Source: Planctomycetaceae bacterium
Lineage (GTDB): Bacteria; Planctomycetota; UBA1135; GCA-002686595
Assembly: GCA_016125265.1 (NCBI GenBank)
Contig: WGMC01000007.1
Coordinates: forward strand, 62,001-126,000
Direction: 5' to 3'
Length of the DNA stretch: 64,000 bases
This document shows positions 10,574 to 17,008 of the stretch, piece after piece; position 1 is the first letter of the stretch; each line of letters starts with the position of its first letter. Both the position numbers and the translations under genes were made by a program. The notes under the pieces are model-generated. The model saw nothing but the letters and a program-made list of their open reading frames with translations. It did not search any database and was not told the origin of the DNA.

Positions 10574-11595
10574 GCGTGGTGGCGAACGATCGAGCGCGTG
10601 TCGGCGACGACTTGGCGGCGGCCGATGTGGCCGAGGGCGGTTTCACCGTCGAGGTCGAGCGTGTGTTCGCGGGTCCGATGGATCTCTTGTTGCACCTCGT
10701 GCGCGAGCAGGAAGTCGAGATCCACGAAGTCGAGATCAGCGCGATCCTGCGCGGTTTCCTGCGCCATCTCGAGCAGATCGAAAAACTCGACATCGAACAC
10801 GCGGGCGATTTCGTGTTGATGGCCGCGACGCTGATGGCGATCAAGGCGCGCTCGCTGTTGCCGCGCGAGGAAATGGACCTCGCGGCGGAGCTCGATCCCA
10901 GGGACGAACTGATCCAGCGGCTCGTCGAGTACCGCAAGTTCCGCACCGCCTCCGAGCGTTTGGAGGGCCTGCTCGCCGCACGCGAGCGCCTGTTCGAGCG
11001 GGGCTGGCGACCCGCGGATCCCGGCGGTGAAGTGGAACGCACACTGGACCTCGGCGAGTTGACAGCTTGGGACCTCTTGGGCACCTGGTCGCGGCTCGTG
11101 CGCGAAACGCTCGCGAACCGACCCCACCGCGTCACGAGCGAGAGCCGGCCGATCCGCTACTACGTCGACCGCATGGTCGAACGCCTGCGCGACCGAGGCC
11201 GCGTCGAGTTGCTGGCGCTCGTGAAGGCCGAACGCGGCGACGCGCAACTGCGCGACTACCTCATCGGCTCGTTCGTGGCCGTTTTGGAGCTGGCCAAGTT
11301 GGGCCTCATCGCCGTGCACCAGACCGAGGTCGGCGGCGAGCTCAACATCGAGCTGAAGGCCGAGTTCGCTGGGCAGTTCACCGGCGAGTTGGAACACGTT
11401 CTGTCCGAGGCCAAGCTCGACGAGGAACTCGAGACCGATCTGGACCCCGACCGGGCGGCCGAGGCGGCGGCGCAGCTCGAGGCGCTCGGCCTCGGCGAAG
11501 CCCTTGCCGAGGATCCCGCTCCGTCCCACGATGCGGCCGACGAGCCGGAGTCGGAGGGAACACCCGCGTCGACCCCCAGCGGTCCCAACGACTAG
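10570..11595 (+). CDS. scpA: Segregation and condensation protein A
   Basis: Kleisin subunit that bridges the SMC ATPase heads in the chromosome-organising condensin complex. The N-terminal kleisin domain is clear: FTVEVERVFAGPMDLLLHLVREQEVEIHEVEIS is followed by FVLMAATLMAIKARSLLPR. The winged-helix C-terminus reads YLIGSFVAVLELAKLGLIAVHQ and is followed by an acidic low-complexity tail. 341 residues, somewhat longer than usual because of the tail. GTG at 10570 overlaps the protease stop by four bases; GTG at 10576 is also possible. The partner gene scpB, normally adjacent, is not here: trxA follows instead. smc is also outside the window. Confidence 0.88.
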   Translation: MSVVANDRARVGDDLAAADVAEGGFTVEVERVFAGPMDLLLHLVREQEVEIHEVEISAILRGFLRHLEQIEKLDIEHAGDFVLMAATLMAIKARSLLPREEMDLAAELDPRDELIQRLVEYRKFRTASERLEGLLAARERLFERGWRPADPGGEVERTLDLGELTAWDLLGTWSRLVRETLANRPHRVTSESRPIRYYVDRMVERLRDRGRVELLALVKAERGDAQLRDYLIGSFVAVLELAKLGLIAVHQTEVGGELNIELKAEFAGQFTGELEHVLSEAKLDEELETDLDPDRAAEAAAQLEALGLGEALAEDPAPSHDAADEPESEGTPASTPSGPND

Positions 11596-11611
11596 CACCC
11601 CTCGTACCGGG

Positions 11612-11617
11612 TAGACT
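11612..11617 (+). promoter_or_regulatory. Possible -10 box (TAGACT) upstream of trxA
   Basis: TAGACT preceded by GGG, 64 bases before the trxA ATG. The same GTAnnCT-like box recurs upstream of several genes in this window. No convincing -35 hexamer is visible at 16-18 bases. Confidence 0.3.
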
Positions 11618-11665
11618 GCGCCCCCCCCGAACGGCGCGCCCTGGAAAAACCCCGCGCCTGAACCC

Positions 11666-11671
11666 AAGGAG
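11666..11671 (+). promoter_or_regulatory. Strong Shine-Dalgarno site of trxA
   Basis: AAGGAG ends 10 bases before the ATG at 11682. It is one of the few textbook Shine-Dalgarno sites in the window and fixes the trxA start. Confidence 0.7.
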
Positions 11672-11681
11672 TTCGCCAATT

Positions 11682-12005
11682 ATGAGCCAAGCCGCCGAAG
11701 TGACCGACAGTCAGTGGGAAACCGCCGTTTTGCAGAGCGACGTGCCGGTGTTCGTGGATTTCTGGGCCGAGTGGTGCGCGCCCTGCCGCGCCATGTCGCC
11801 GTACGTCGACAAACTCGCCGGCGAGTACGGCCCGAAGGTGAAGGTCATGAAGATCAACACCTCCGACAACAGCGAAGTGCCCGCGCGTTACGGCATCACC
11901 GCGATCCCCACCTTCCTCGTCATCAAGGGCGGCCAGGTGGTGAAACAACTTGTCGGTAGCCAGAGCTACGCGAACCTGAAGGCCGCAGTCGACGGCGCCC
12001 TCTAG
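11682..12005 (+). CDS. trxA: Thioredoxin
   Basis: Cytoplasmic disulfide reductase, 107 residues, which is the standard length. The active site is FWAEWCAPCRAMSP with Cys32 and Cys35; the central dipeptide is Ala-Pro rather than the usual Gly-Pro, a variation known in other thioredoxins. The cis-proline loop (GITAIPTFLVIKGG) and the C-terminal Gly of the binding groove are present. It has no signal peptide. It is preceded by a clear AAGGAG and probably has its own promoter between scpA and itself. fmt follows after 26 bases. Confidence 0.95.
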   Translation: MSQAAEVTDSQWETAVLQSDVPVFVDFWAEWCAPCRAMSPYVDKLAGEYGPKVKVMKINTSDNSEVPARYGITAIPTFLVIKGGQVVKQLVGSQSYANLKAAVDGAL

Positions 12006-12031
12006 GGCACCGCACGATCCCGAGTGGCACC

Positions 12032-12994
12032 GTGCGCGTCATCTTCTTTGGCTCGCCGCCGTTCGCGACGCCGATCCTCGGCGCGCTGCTCGAGAGTCAC
12101 CACCGCCCCGTCGCGGTGGTGACCCAACCCGCGCGCGAAGCAGGGCGCGGACGCCGTCCCCAGCCGTCACCCGTGGCGGATCTCGCGGAGGCCCACGGCA
12201 TCGAGCTCCTTCGGCCCGAAAGCGCGCGGGACACGGAGTTCCAAGCGCAACTTCGCGCGCTCGAGCCGGACGTGCTGTTGGTGGCGAGTTACGGCGAGCT
12301 GCTCGACGACACGTTGCTCGCGATCGCGCCGCGCGGTGCGTTGAACGTGCACGGTTCGCTGTTGCCGCGTTGGCGCGGAGCTTCGCCGGTGCAGGCGGCG
12401 ATCTTGGCCGGGGATGCGCGCACGGGCGTTTCGATCCAGCGCATGGTGCGCAAGCTGGATGCGGGCGACGTGTTGCTCGCGCGCGAGACCGACATCGAGG
12501 CCGAGGAGACGGGCGGCGCGTTGACCGCGCGCCTCGCCGCGTTGGGTGCCGAGGCGGCCATCGCCGCTTTGGATTTGGTGCGAGCGGAGCGCGCCGTGTT
12601 TACGCCGCAGGACGAGTCACGGGTGACGCACTGCCGCAAGATCCCGAAGTCGGCGGGATGGATCGATTGGACACAGTCGGCCGAACGACTGGCGCGGCAC
12701 GTGCGTGCTTTCACTCCCTGGCCCGGGGCCCGAGGCAGGCTCGCGGATGGACGCGAGCTGACCGTGGTGCGCGCGCGCGCGGAGCCGGCCCAGAAGGATG
12801 CGCCGCCGGGGGCCCTCGACGCCGACGCCCTCGGGCGCGGCGAGTTGCGGGTGGCGACGGGATCGGGCTGCTTGCAGTTGCTCGACGTGCAACCCGCGGG
12901 CAAGCGCGCCCTCGCGGTCGGCGAGTGGCTGCGCGGTGCGCGGCTCGACCCAACGAGCGCATTCGTGCCGGCGTCGCCTGGTGGGGAACGCTGA
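12032..12994 (+). CDS. fmt: Methionyl-tRNA formyltransferase
   Basis: Formylates initiator Met-tRNA using 10-formyl-tetrahydrofolate. 320 residues, normal length. The formyltransferase fold begins MRVIFFGSPPFATPIL. The catalytic signature NVHGSLLPRWRGASPVQ (residues 105-121) contains the Asn, His and Ser residues, and KLDAGDVL supplies Asp146. The C-terminal OB-like tRNA-binding domain starts near residue 205 with the family segment ITHCRKI-like VTHCRKIPKSAGWIDWTQ. The start is GTG at 12032, which matches the family N-terminus exactly. No def (peptide deformylase) gene is adjacent, but the next gene is an RsmB relative, the usual fmt neighbour. Confidence 0.95.
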   Translation: MRVIFFGSPPFATPILGALLESHHRPVAVVTQPAREAGRGRRPQPSPVADLAEAHGIELLRPESARDTEFQAQLRALEPDVLLVASYGELLDDTLLAIAPRGALNVHGSLLPRWRGASPVQAAILAGDARTGVSIQRMVRKLDAGDVLLARETDIEAEETGGALTARLAALGAEAAIAALDLVRAERAVFTPQDESRVTHCRKIPKSAGWIDWTQSAERLARHVRAFTPWPGARGRLADGRELTVVRARAEPAQKDAPPGALDADALGRGELRVATGSGCLQLLDVQPAGKRALAVGEWLRGARLDPTSAFVPASPGGER

Positions 12995-12995
12995 C

Positions 12996-14036
12996 GTGCC
13001 GCGACAACTGGCGATGGAGTGGCTGAGGGCGGGGCCCCGCGCCGACCGGGCCGCGCATCTGGAACGCGGTCGGGAGGCGGGGCTGGACGACAGCGAGTTG
13101 TTGTTCGCGGCACGGCTGGTGGCGCTCGCTTGGCGGCGTCTGGGCTCGCTTCGGGCGCTGGTGGGCGTGCTGGCGCCCCGCGCGCCGAAGGCCGACCTCG
13201 CCGCGGCCCTGCACGTCGGTTTGGCCGAGCTCCTCTTCCTGCCCGGTTCCGCGGACCGCGACGTGCTCTCGGGGGCCGCCGAGGCGGCGGCACAAGTCCT
13301 CGACGAATCCCGCGCGCAAAAGGTCCACCGTCTGCTGGCCTCCGCGGTGGAGGCCCGTCGGCCCGGCCATTGCGGGGACAGCCGGCGCGACCTCGTGGCG
13401 ACGCCGTGGCACATGGATCGGCCGGTGTTCCGCGACCCGGCGCCGCACAGGTTCCTTTGGTGCGAGGACGCATTGTCCCTTCCGGCGCCGCTCGCCAAGC
13501 GCTGGTGCGCCAAGGTCGGGTGGGACCGCATGCTCGAGCGGGCGTTGGCGTCGCTGGTCGACCTGCCGCGCAGCGACTTTGACGACTTCGATCGGGCGGC
13601 CCTGGCGCTGGTGGAGCCGGCCGCGGGCGAACGTTGGGCGCTGTTGGGTGCGTCCCCGGCCGTGGAGGGGGCCTGGCGTGCCGCAGGGGCCGAACTCGCG
13701 GCTGCCGGCGTGCCCGTGGACGGGGCCTACGTGGCCGCCTCGGGTTCCGAGACTGCCCGGCTCGCGTCGCGGCCCGAGGCGCGCTGGCGGGGCGAGGGCC
13801 CGGAAAGCGCGGCCGACTTGCTCCGCGCGTTGGAGGTTGCGGCGGACGGCGTCGTCGCCGGGGGCCGTCTCGTGTGCGCGGTGCGGTCCTTCGAGCCGGG
13901 CGAAACCACCGCGCTGCTGCGCGCCTTCGAGCGCAGTCGACCGGGTTGGGAAGTCGTGCGCGCGGAGCTGCACGAGTTCCGCGCCGATCCGCCCCGCGAG
14001 GGCGGCTTCTTGGCAGTGCTCGCCGCCAGATCGTGA
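12996..14036 (+). CDS. Degenerate RsmB (16S rRNA m5C967 methyltransferase) homologue lacking catalytic residues
   Basis: 346 residues against about 430 for RsmB. Residues 1-125 look like the NusB-type RNA-binding domain of RsmB (LLFAARLVALAWRR, ALHVGLAELLFLP). The C-terminal half still lines up with the methyltransferase motifs but the key residues are gone. The SAM motif DLCAAPGGK corresponds to ALLGASPAVEG (216-225). DAPCS, which carries the releasing Cys, corresponds to AASGS (247-251), followed by the matching spacing to RPEARW. The nucleophile motif TCS corresponds to AVRS in GGRLVCAVRSFEPGE (289-303). About 50 residues between motif I and IV are missing. The frame is intact and codon usage is normal, so it appears to be a maintained non-enzymatic protein, not a fresh pseudogene. 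The GTG at 12996 starts one base after the fmt stop. Confidence 0.72.
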   Translation: MPRQLAMEWLRAGPRADRAAHLERGREAGLDDSELLFAARLVALAWRRLGSLRALVGVLAPRAPKADLAAALHVGLAELLFLPGSADRDVLSGAAEAAAQVLDESRAQKVHRLLASAVEARRPGHCGDSRRDLVATPWHMDRPVFRDPAPHRFLWCEDALSLPAPLAKRWCAKVGWDRMLERALASLVDLPRSDFDDFDRAALALVEPAAGERWALLGASPAVEGAWRAAGAELAAAGVPVDGAYVAASGSETARLASRPEARWRGEGPESAADLLRALEVAADGVVAGGRLVCAVRSFEPGETTALLRAFERSRPGWEVVRAELHEFRADPPREGGFLAVLAARS

Positions 14037-14115
14037 TGGCGCGCGCCCGTGCGGCTGCAGGGTGCCGGACGCGGCGGCCCTTGTCCACCGGTGCTCGGGT
14101 GGTGAGACTGGGGGT

Positions 14116-14913
14116 GTGAACGACCTCGATCGGAGGCTCCCCCTTGCGCTGGAGATGGCGGACGTCGCGGGTCGGCTGCTGCGCCCCCGTTTTCGGCGGC
14201 CCGTGGCGATCGAGACGAAGGCGGACCTCTCGCCCGTCAGCGAGGCCGATCGGGAGGTGGAAACGGCGCTCCGCTCCCTGGTCGAGGTGCAGTGCCCCGG
14301 GGACGGCTTCATCGGCGAGGAGTTCGACGCGCTGCGCCCGGGGGCGACCTACGTCTGGGTGGTCGATCCGATCGACGGCACCCGCGCGTTCCTGGCCGGC
14401 ATGGGCACGTTCGTGACCCTCATCGCCCTCCTGCGCGACGGGGTTCCGGTGCTGGGGATCATCGACCAGCCCACGGGCGGCGACCGCTGGGTCGGCGTGG
14501 AAGGCCGGCAGACCACACACGGTGCGGCGTTGGCTCGCACGCGCCCGTGCAGCTCCCTGTCCGCGTCGATGTTGGGCTGCACGGATCCCTCCCTGATGGC
14601 TCCCGCCGCCGCCGCCGCGTTCCAGCGTGTCGCCGGTGCGACACAAAGCCGCGTGGTGGGCGGCGACGGCCTGCTCTACGGCCTCCTGGCGAGCGGGCAC
14701 CTGGACGTGGTGTGCGAAGCCAGCCTGGGGCTGCACGACTTCGCGGCACTGCGCCCCGTGGTGACCGGCGCCGGAGGTTGGATCGGCGACTGGGCGGGCG
14801 AGCCGCTTGCGCAGGGGAGCGACGGACGGGTGCTGGCGGTGGGGGACCGCCGCCTCTTGCCGGCGACCCTGGGCCTACTGGCCGCCGGGTCCGGCTGGCC
14901 GCTGGAGCGCTGA
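14116..14913 (+). CDS. Inositol-monophosphatase-family phosphatase
   Basis: Mg-dependent, lithium-sensitive-type phosphatase of about 265 residues. The metal-binding residues are GEEF (Glu68-Glu69) and the signature WVVDPIDGTRAFLAG (DPIDGT at 84-89). A later HDFAALRPVVTGAGG segment corresponds to the family's WDxAAG...aGG motif, with His in place of Trp. The substrate cannot be read from sequence: inositol-phosphate, histidinol-phosphate (HisN-type) and 3'-phosphoadenosine-phosphate (CysQ-type) are all possible; the FLAGMGTF segment fits HisN-like enzymes. The GTG at 14116 is used because it starts a typical N-terminal helix, while the frame upstream lies inside the previous gene. Confidence 0.82.
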   Translation: MNDLDRRLPLALEMADVAGRLLRPRFRRPVAIETKADLSPVSEADREVETALRSLVEVQCPGDGFIGEEFDALRPGATYVWVVDPIDGTRAFLAGMGTFVTLIALLRDGVPVLGIIDQPTGGDRWVGVEGRQTTHGAALARTRPCSSLSASMLGCTDPSLMAPAAAAAFQRVAGATQSRVVGGDGLLYGLLASGHLDVVCEASLGLHDFAALRPVVTGAGGWIGDWAGEPLAQGSDGRVLAVGDRRLLPATLGLLAAGSGWPLER

Positions 14914-14956
14914 CCGGGGAAAAATCCGGTGCGCCGCGCAACCTTTCGCGCGCGTG

Positions 14957-14992
14957 GTGGTCTTCCCCGGGTGGGCGGGGGTTAGGGATGGC
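14957..14992 (+). repeat. 36-bp intergenic repeat, copy A
   Basis: Perfectly identical to 32680-32715 and in the same orientation. It begins 43 bases after the stop of the phosphatase gene. The core CCCCGGGTGGGCGGGG can form a 5-bp hairpin (CCCCG/CGGGG). A partly similar GC-rich stretch (CCGGTGCGCCGCGC versus CCGGTGCGGCGCG) precedes each copy. Confidence 0.8.
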
Positions 14993-15049
14993 CGAGGGTT
15001 CCGGGCCCGCCCCCCCCCCGAATCCGCCCCACCTCCATCGGCCCTCGGG

Positions 15050-15055
15050 TACCCT
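15050..15055 (+). promoter_or_regulatory. Possible -10 box (TACCCT) directly before the carbonic anhydrase
   Basis: TACCCT preceded by GGG, with only seven bases before the GTG start. If it is a true -10 box, transcription would begin at or near the start codon, giving a leaderless message. No -35 is obvious. Confidence 0.3.
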
Positions 15056-15062
15056 CCGCCCC

Positions 15063-15725
15063 GTGGACTCGATCAGCCAGCTCTTCGACAACAACCGCCG
15101 CTGGAGCCGCCGTGTGCGGGAGCAGGACCCGGGTTTCTTCCCGGAACTCTCCCGCCGCCAAAGCCCCGAATACCTGTGGATCGGCTGCTCGGACAGCCGC
15201 GTGCCGGCCAACCAGGTGGTCGGGCTCCTGCCCGGCGACGTGTTCGTGCACCGCAACGTCGCCAACGTCGTCGTCCACGCCGACCTCAACTGCCTGTCCG
15301 TGCTGCAGTTCGCCGTCGACGTACTGCGTGTGCGGCACGTCATCGTCTGCGGGCACTACGGCTGCGGTGGGGTGCTTGCCGCCATGCGCGGGGACAAGCT
15401 CGGCCTCGTCGACAACTGGCTGCGTCACGTGCAGGACGTGCGCAACAAGTTCCTGAGTGAACTCGCCGGTCTGCCGGACGACGTCGCTCGGCACCGGCGG
15501 CTCTGCGAGCTCAACGTCGTCGAGCAGGTCGTCAACGTCTGCCAGACCACCGTCTTGCAAGACGCGTGGGCCAGGGGGCACTCCGTCTCGGTGCACGGCT
15601 GGATCTACGGCCTCGAGGACGGACTGCTGCGCGACGTGGGGCTGACGGTCACTCAGGCGGACGAGCTCGCCGGCAACTACCAGGCTGCGGTGGCCAATCT
15701 CGCCCTGGTCGCGCCCGTCCGCTGA
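15063..15725 (+). CDS. can: Beta-class carbonic anhydrase
   Basis: Zinc enzyme interconverting CO2 and bicarbonate in the cytoplasm. 220 residues. The zinc ligands and catalytic dyad are in LWIGCSDSRVPAN (Cys42, Asp44, Arg46) and VCGHYGCGG (His98, Cys101). The N-terminus (VDSISQLFDNNRRW) and the mid-region LCELNVVEQVVNVCQT, HGWIYGLEDGLL match bacterial Can/CynT2-type enzymes closely, which fixes the GTG start at 15063 although no Shine-Dalgarno is visible. The gene stands alone between the 36-bp repeat and a TIM-barrel isomerase. Confidence 0.95.
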   Translation: MDSISQLFDNNRRWSRRVREQDPGFFPELSRRQSPEYLWIGCSDSRVPANQVVGLLPGDVFVHRNVANVVVHADLNCLSVLQFAVDVLRVRHVIVCGHYGCGGVLAAMRGDKLGLVDNWLRHVQDVRNKFLSELAGLPDDVARHRRLCELNVVEQVVNVCQTTVLQDAWARGHSVSVHGWIYGLEDGLLRDVGLTVTQADELAGNYQAAVANLALVAPVR

Positions 15726-15747
15726 CCCATCAGCGCCATAGGAACGC

Positions 15748-16626
15748 GTGTTTCGCCTCGCCTACAACACCAACGGACTCGCCCACCACCGGTTGGTGGA
15801 CGCGCTGCACCTCCTTGCGGACCTCGGCTACGAGGGCGTGGCGCTGACCCCTGACGTGGGTCATCTGGACCCGTTCCGCACCACGGTCGACGAGGTCCAC
15901 ACGGTGCGGCGCACCGCCGAAGACCTCGGCCTCGCCATCGCGGTCGAAAGTGGCGCGCGCTACCTGCTCGATCCGGCGCGCAAGCACTTCCCGAGCTTGC
16001 TGGAGGACGCCGCAGAGCACCGCGAACGGCGGCTCGATTTCCTCGAGCGCAGCCTCGAGCTCGCCGCCGAACTGGGCGCGCCGCTCGTGTCCCTGTGGGC
16101 TGGGGTCGCGCCCTGTGGCACGACCGCGGAGGGCGGCGACGCGGCAAGGCGCGAGGTCCTCTGGGAACGCCTCGTGCTCGGCCTGCGCCGCCTGATGGAG
16201 CACGCCGAGTCCCTCGACGTGGCACTCGCCTTCGAACCCGAACCCGGCATGTTCGTGGAGCGCCCCGCCGGTTACGAAGAACTGCGCGCCCGGCTCGGGA
16301 ACGAGGGCGCTTCCCTCGGCCTGTGCCTCGACGTCGGCCATCTGCTCGTCACCGGCGACCGACCGGAAGCCGACGTGATCCGCCGTCTCGGGCCCTGGAT
16401 CGCGCACGTGCACCTCGACGACATCGCCGGGGGGCGCCACGAGCACCTGCCGTTCGGCAAGGGCGACCTCGACCTCCACGGTGTGCTGCACGCCCTGCTC
16501 GACGTGCACTTCCGCGGCATGGCCGCCGTGGAACTCAGCCGCGACAGCCACCGGGGCGCCCAGGCGGCCCGCGAATCCATGACCGCCCTGCGCCAAGCCC
16601 TTCACTCGACCCCGAACCGACCATGA
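15748..16626 (+). CDS. Sugar phosphate isomerase/epimerase-type TIM-barrel protein
   Basis: 292 residues of the xylose-isomerase-like (AP_endonuc_2) TIM-barrel family. Family features are the start FRLAYNTNGLAHHRLVDAL, the metal-site region LALAFEPEPGMF (Glu), LCLDVGHLL (Asp and His), WIAHVHLDDIAGGRHEHLPFG (His-x-Asp) and the final Glu in MAAVELSRDS. The metal-binding set therefore looks complete. It resembles the EboC/EboE-type enzymes found with uncharacterised prenyl-linked pathways, but the remaining genes of such a pathway are absent here, so no substrate is proposed. The start is GTG at 15748. Its stop overlaps the next ATG (ATGA). Confidence 0.75.
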   Translation: MFRLAYNTNGLAHHRLVDALHLLADLGYEGVALTPDVGHLDPFRTTVDEVHTVRRTAEDLGLAIAVESGARYLLDPARKHFPSLLEDAAEHRERRLDFLERSLELAAELGAPLVSLWAGVAPCGTTAEGGDAARREVLWERLVLGLRRLMEHAESLDVALAFEPEPGMFVERPAGYEELRARLGNEGASLGLCLDVGHLLVTGDRPEADVIRRLGPWIAHVHLDDIAGGRHEHLPFGKGDLDLHGVLHALLDVHFRGMAAVELSRDSHRGAQAARESMTALRQALHSTPNRP

Positions 16627-16994
16627 GCCAGCCGAAGTCCGACGCGCCGCGCTACGTCACCAAGCCCACCGTCAAGAGCCTGTGGCAGGAGTACCGGGTG
16701 TACGCCGACCACCTCGAGCTCGACTCGGTGCCCTGGGGCACCGTGCGCGTGCCCTTCGAGGACCTGAAGGCCGTAGCGATTCGCCCGCCGCTCGTCGTCT
16801 TCGACTTCTTCCGCGGCGACTACGGCGTCAAGGAGCTCGCGCGCACCGCCAAACTCGACCTCGCCGACCTCTCCGAGCACATCGCGATCGAAAAGGACGG
16901 CTTTTGGAAACAACTGCGCATCACCCCCGACGACCCGGAGCGCTTCAAGCGCGAAGTGGACGCCGCCGTGGCGGAGCACCGGCGCAAGGGCTGA
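16623..16994 (+). CDS. Small uncharacterised protein, possible PH-like fold
   Basis: 123 residues, soluble, no signal peptide. The central part (LWQEYRVYADHLELDSVPWG, then VRVPFEDLKAVAIRPP, then FWKQLRITPDDPERF) alternates strands and ends in a helix, the pattern of bacterial PH-like domains that report on how a protein responds to a set of surface residues. This is a fold impression only. It is translationally coupled to the TIM-barrel gene through ATGA at 16623 and ends 14 bases before the convergent minus-strand gene. Confidence 0.6.
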   Translation: MSQPKSDAPRYVTKPTVKSLWQEYRVYADHLELDSVPWGTVRVPFEDLKAVAIRPPLVVFDFFRGDYGVKELARTAKLDLADLSEHIAIEKDGFWKQLRITPDDPERFKREVDAAVAEHRRKG

Positions 16995-17008
16995 GCGGCG
17001 CGGGCCGA

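Noticed and set aside
12996..14036. The RsmB relative as a recent pseudogene
   Set aside because: The frame is intact, motif spacing is preserved locally and codon bias matches its neighbours; decay without stops or frameshifts over 1 kb is unlikely to be recent.
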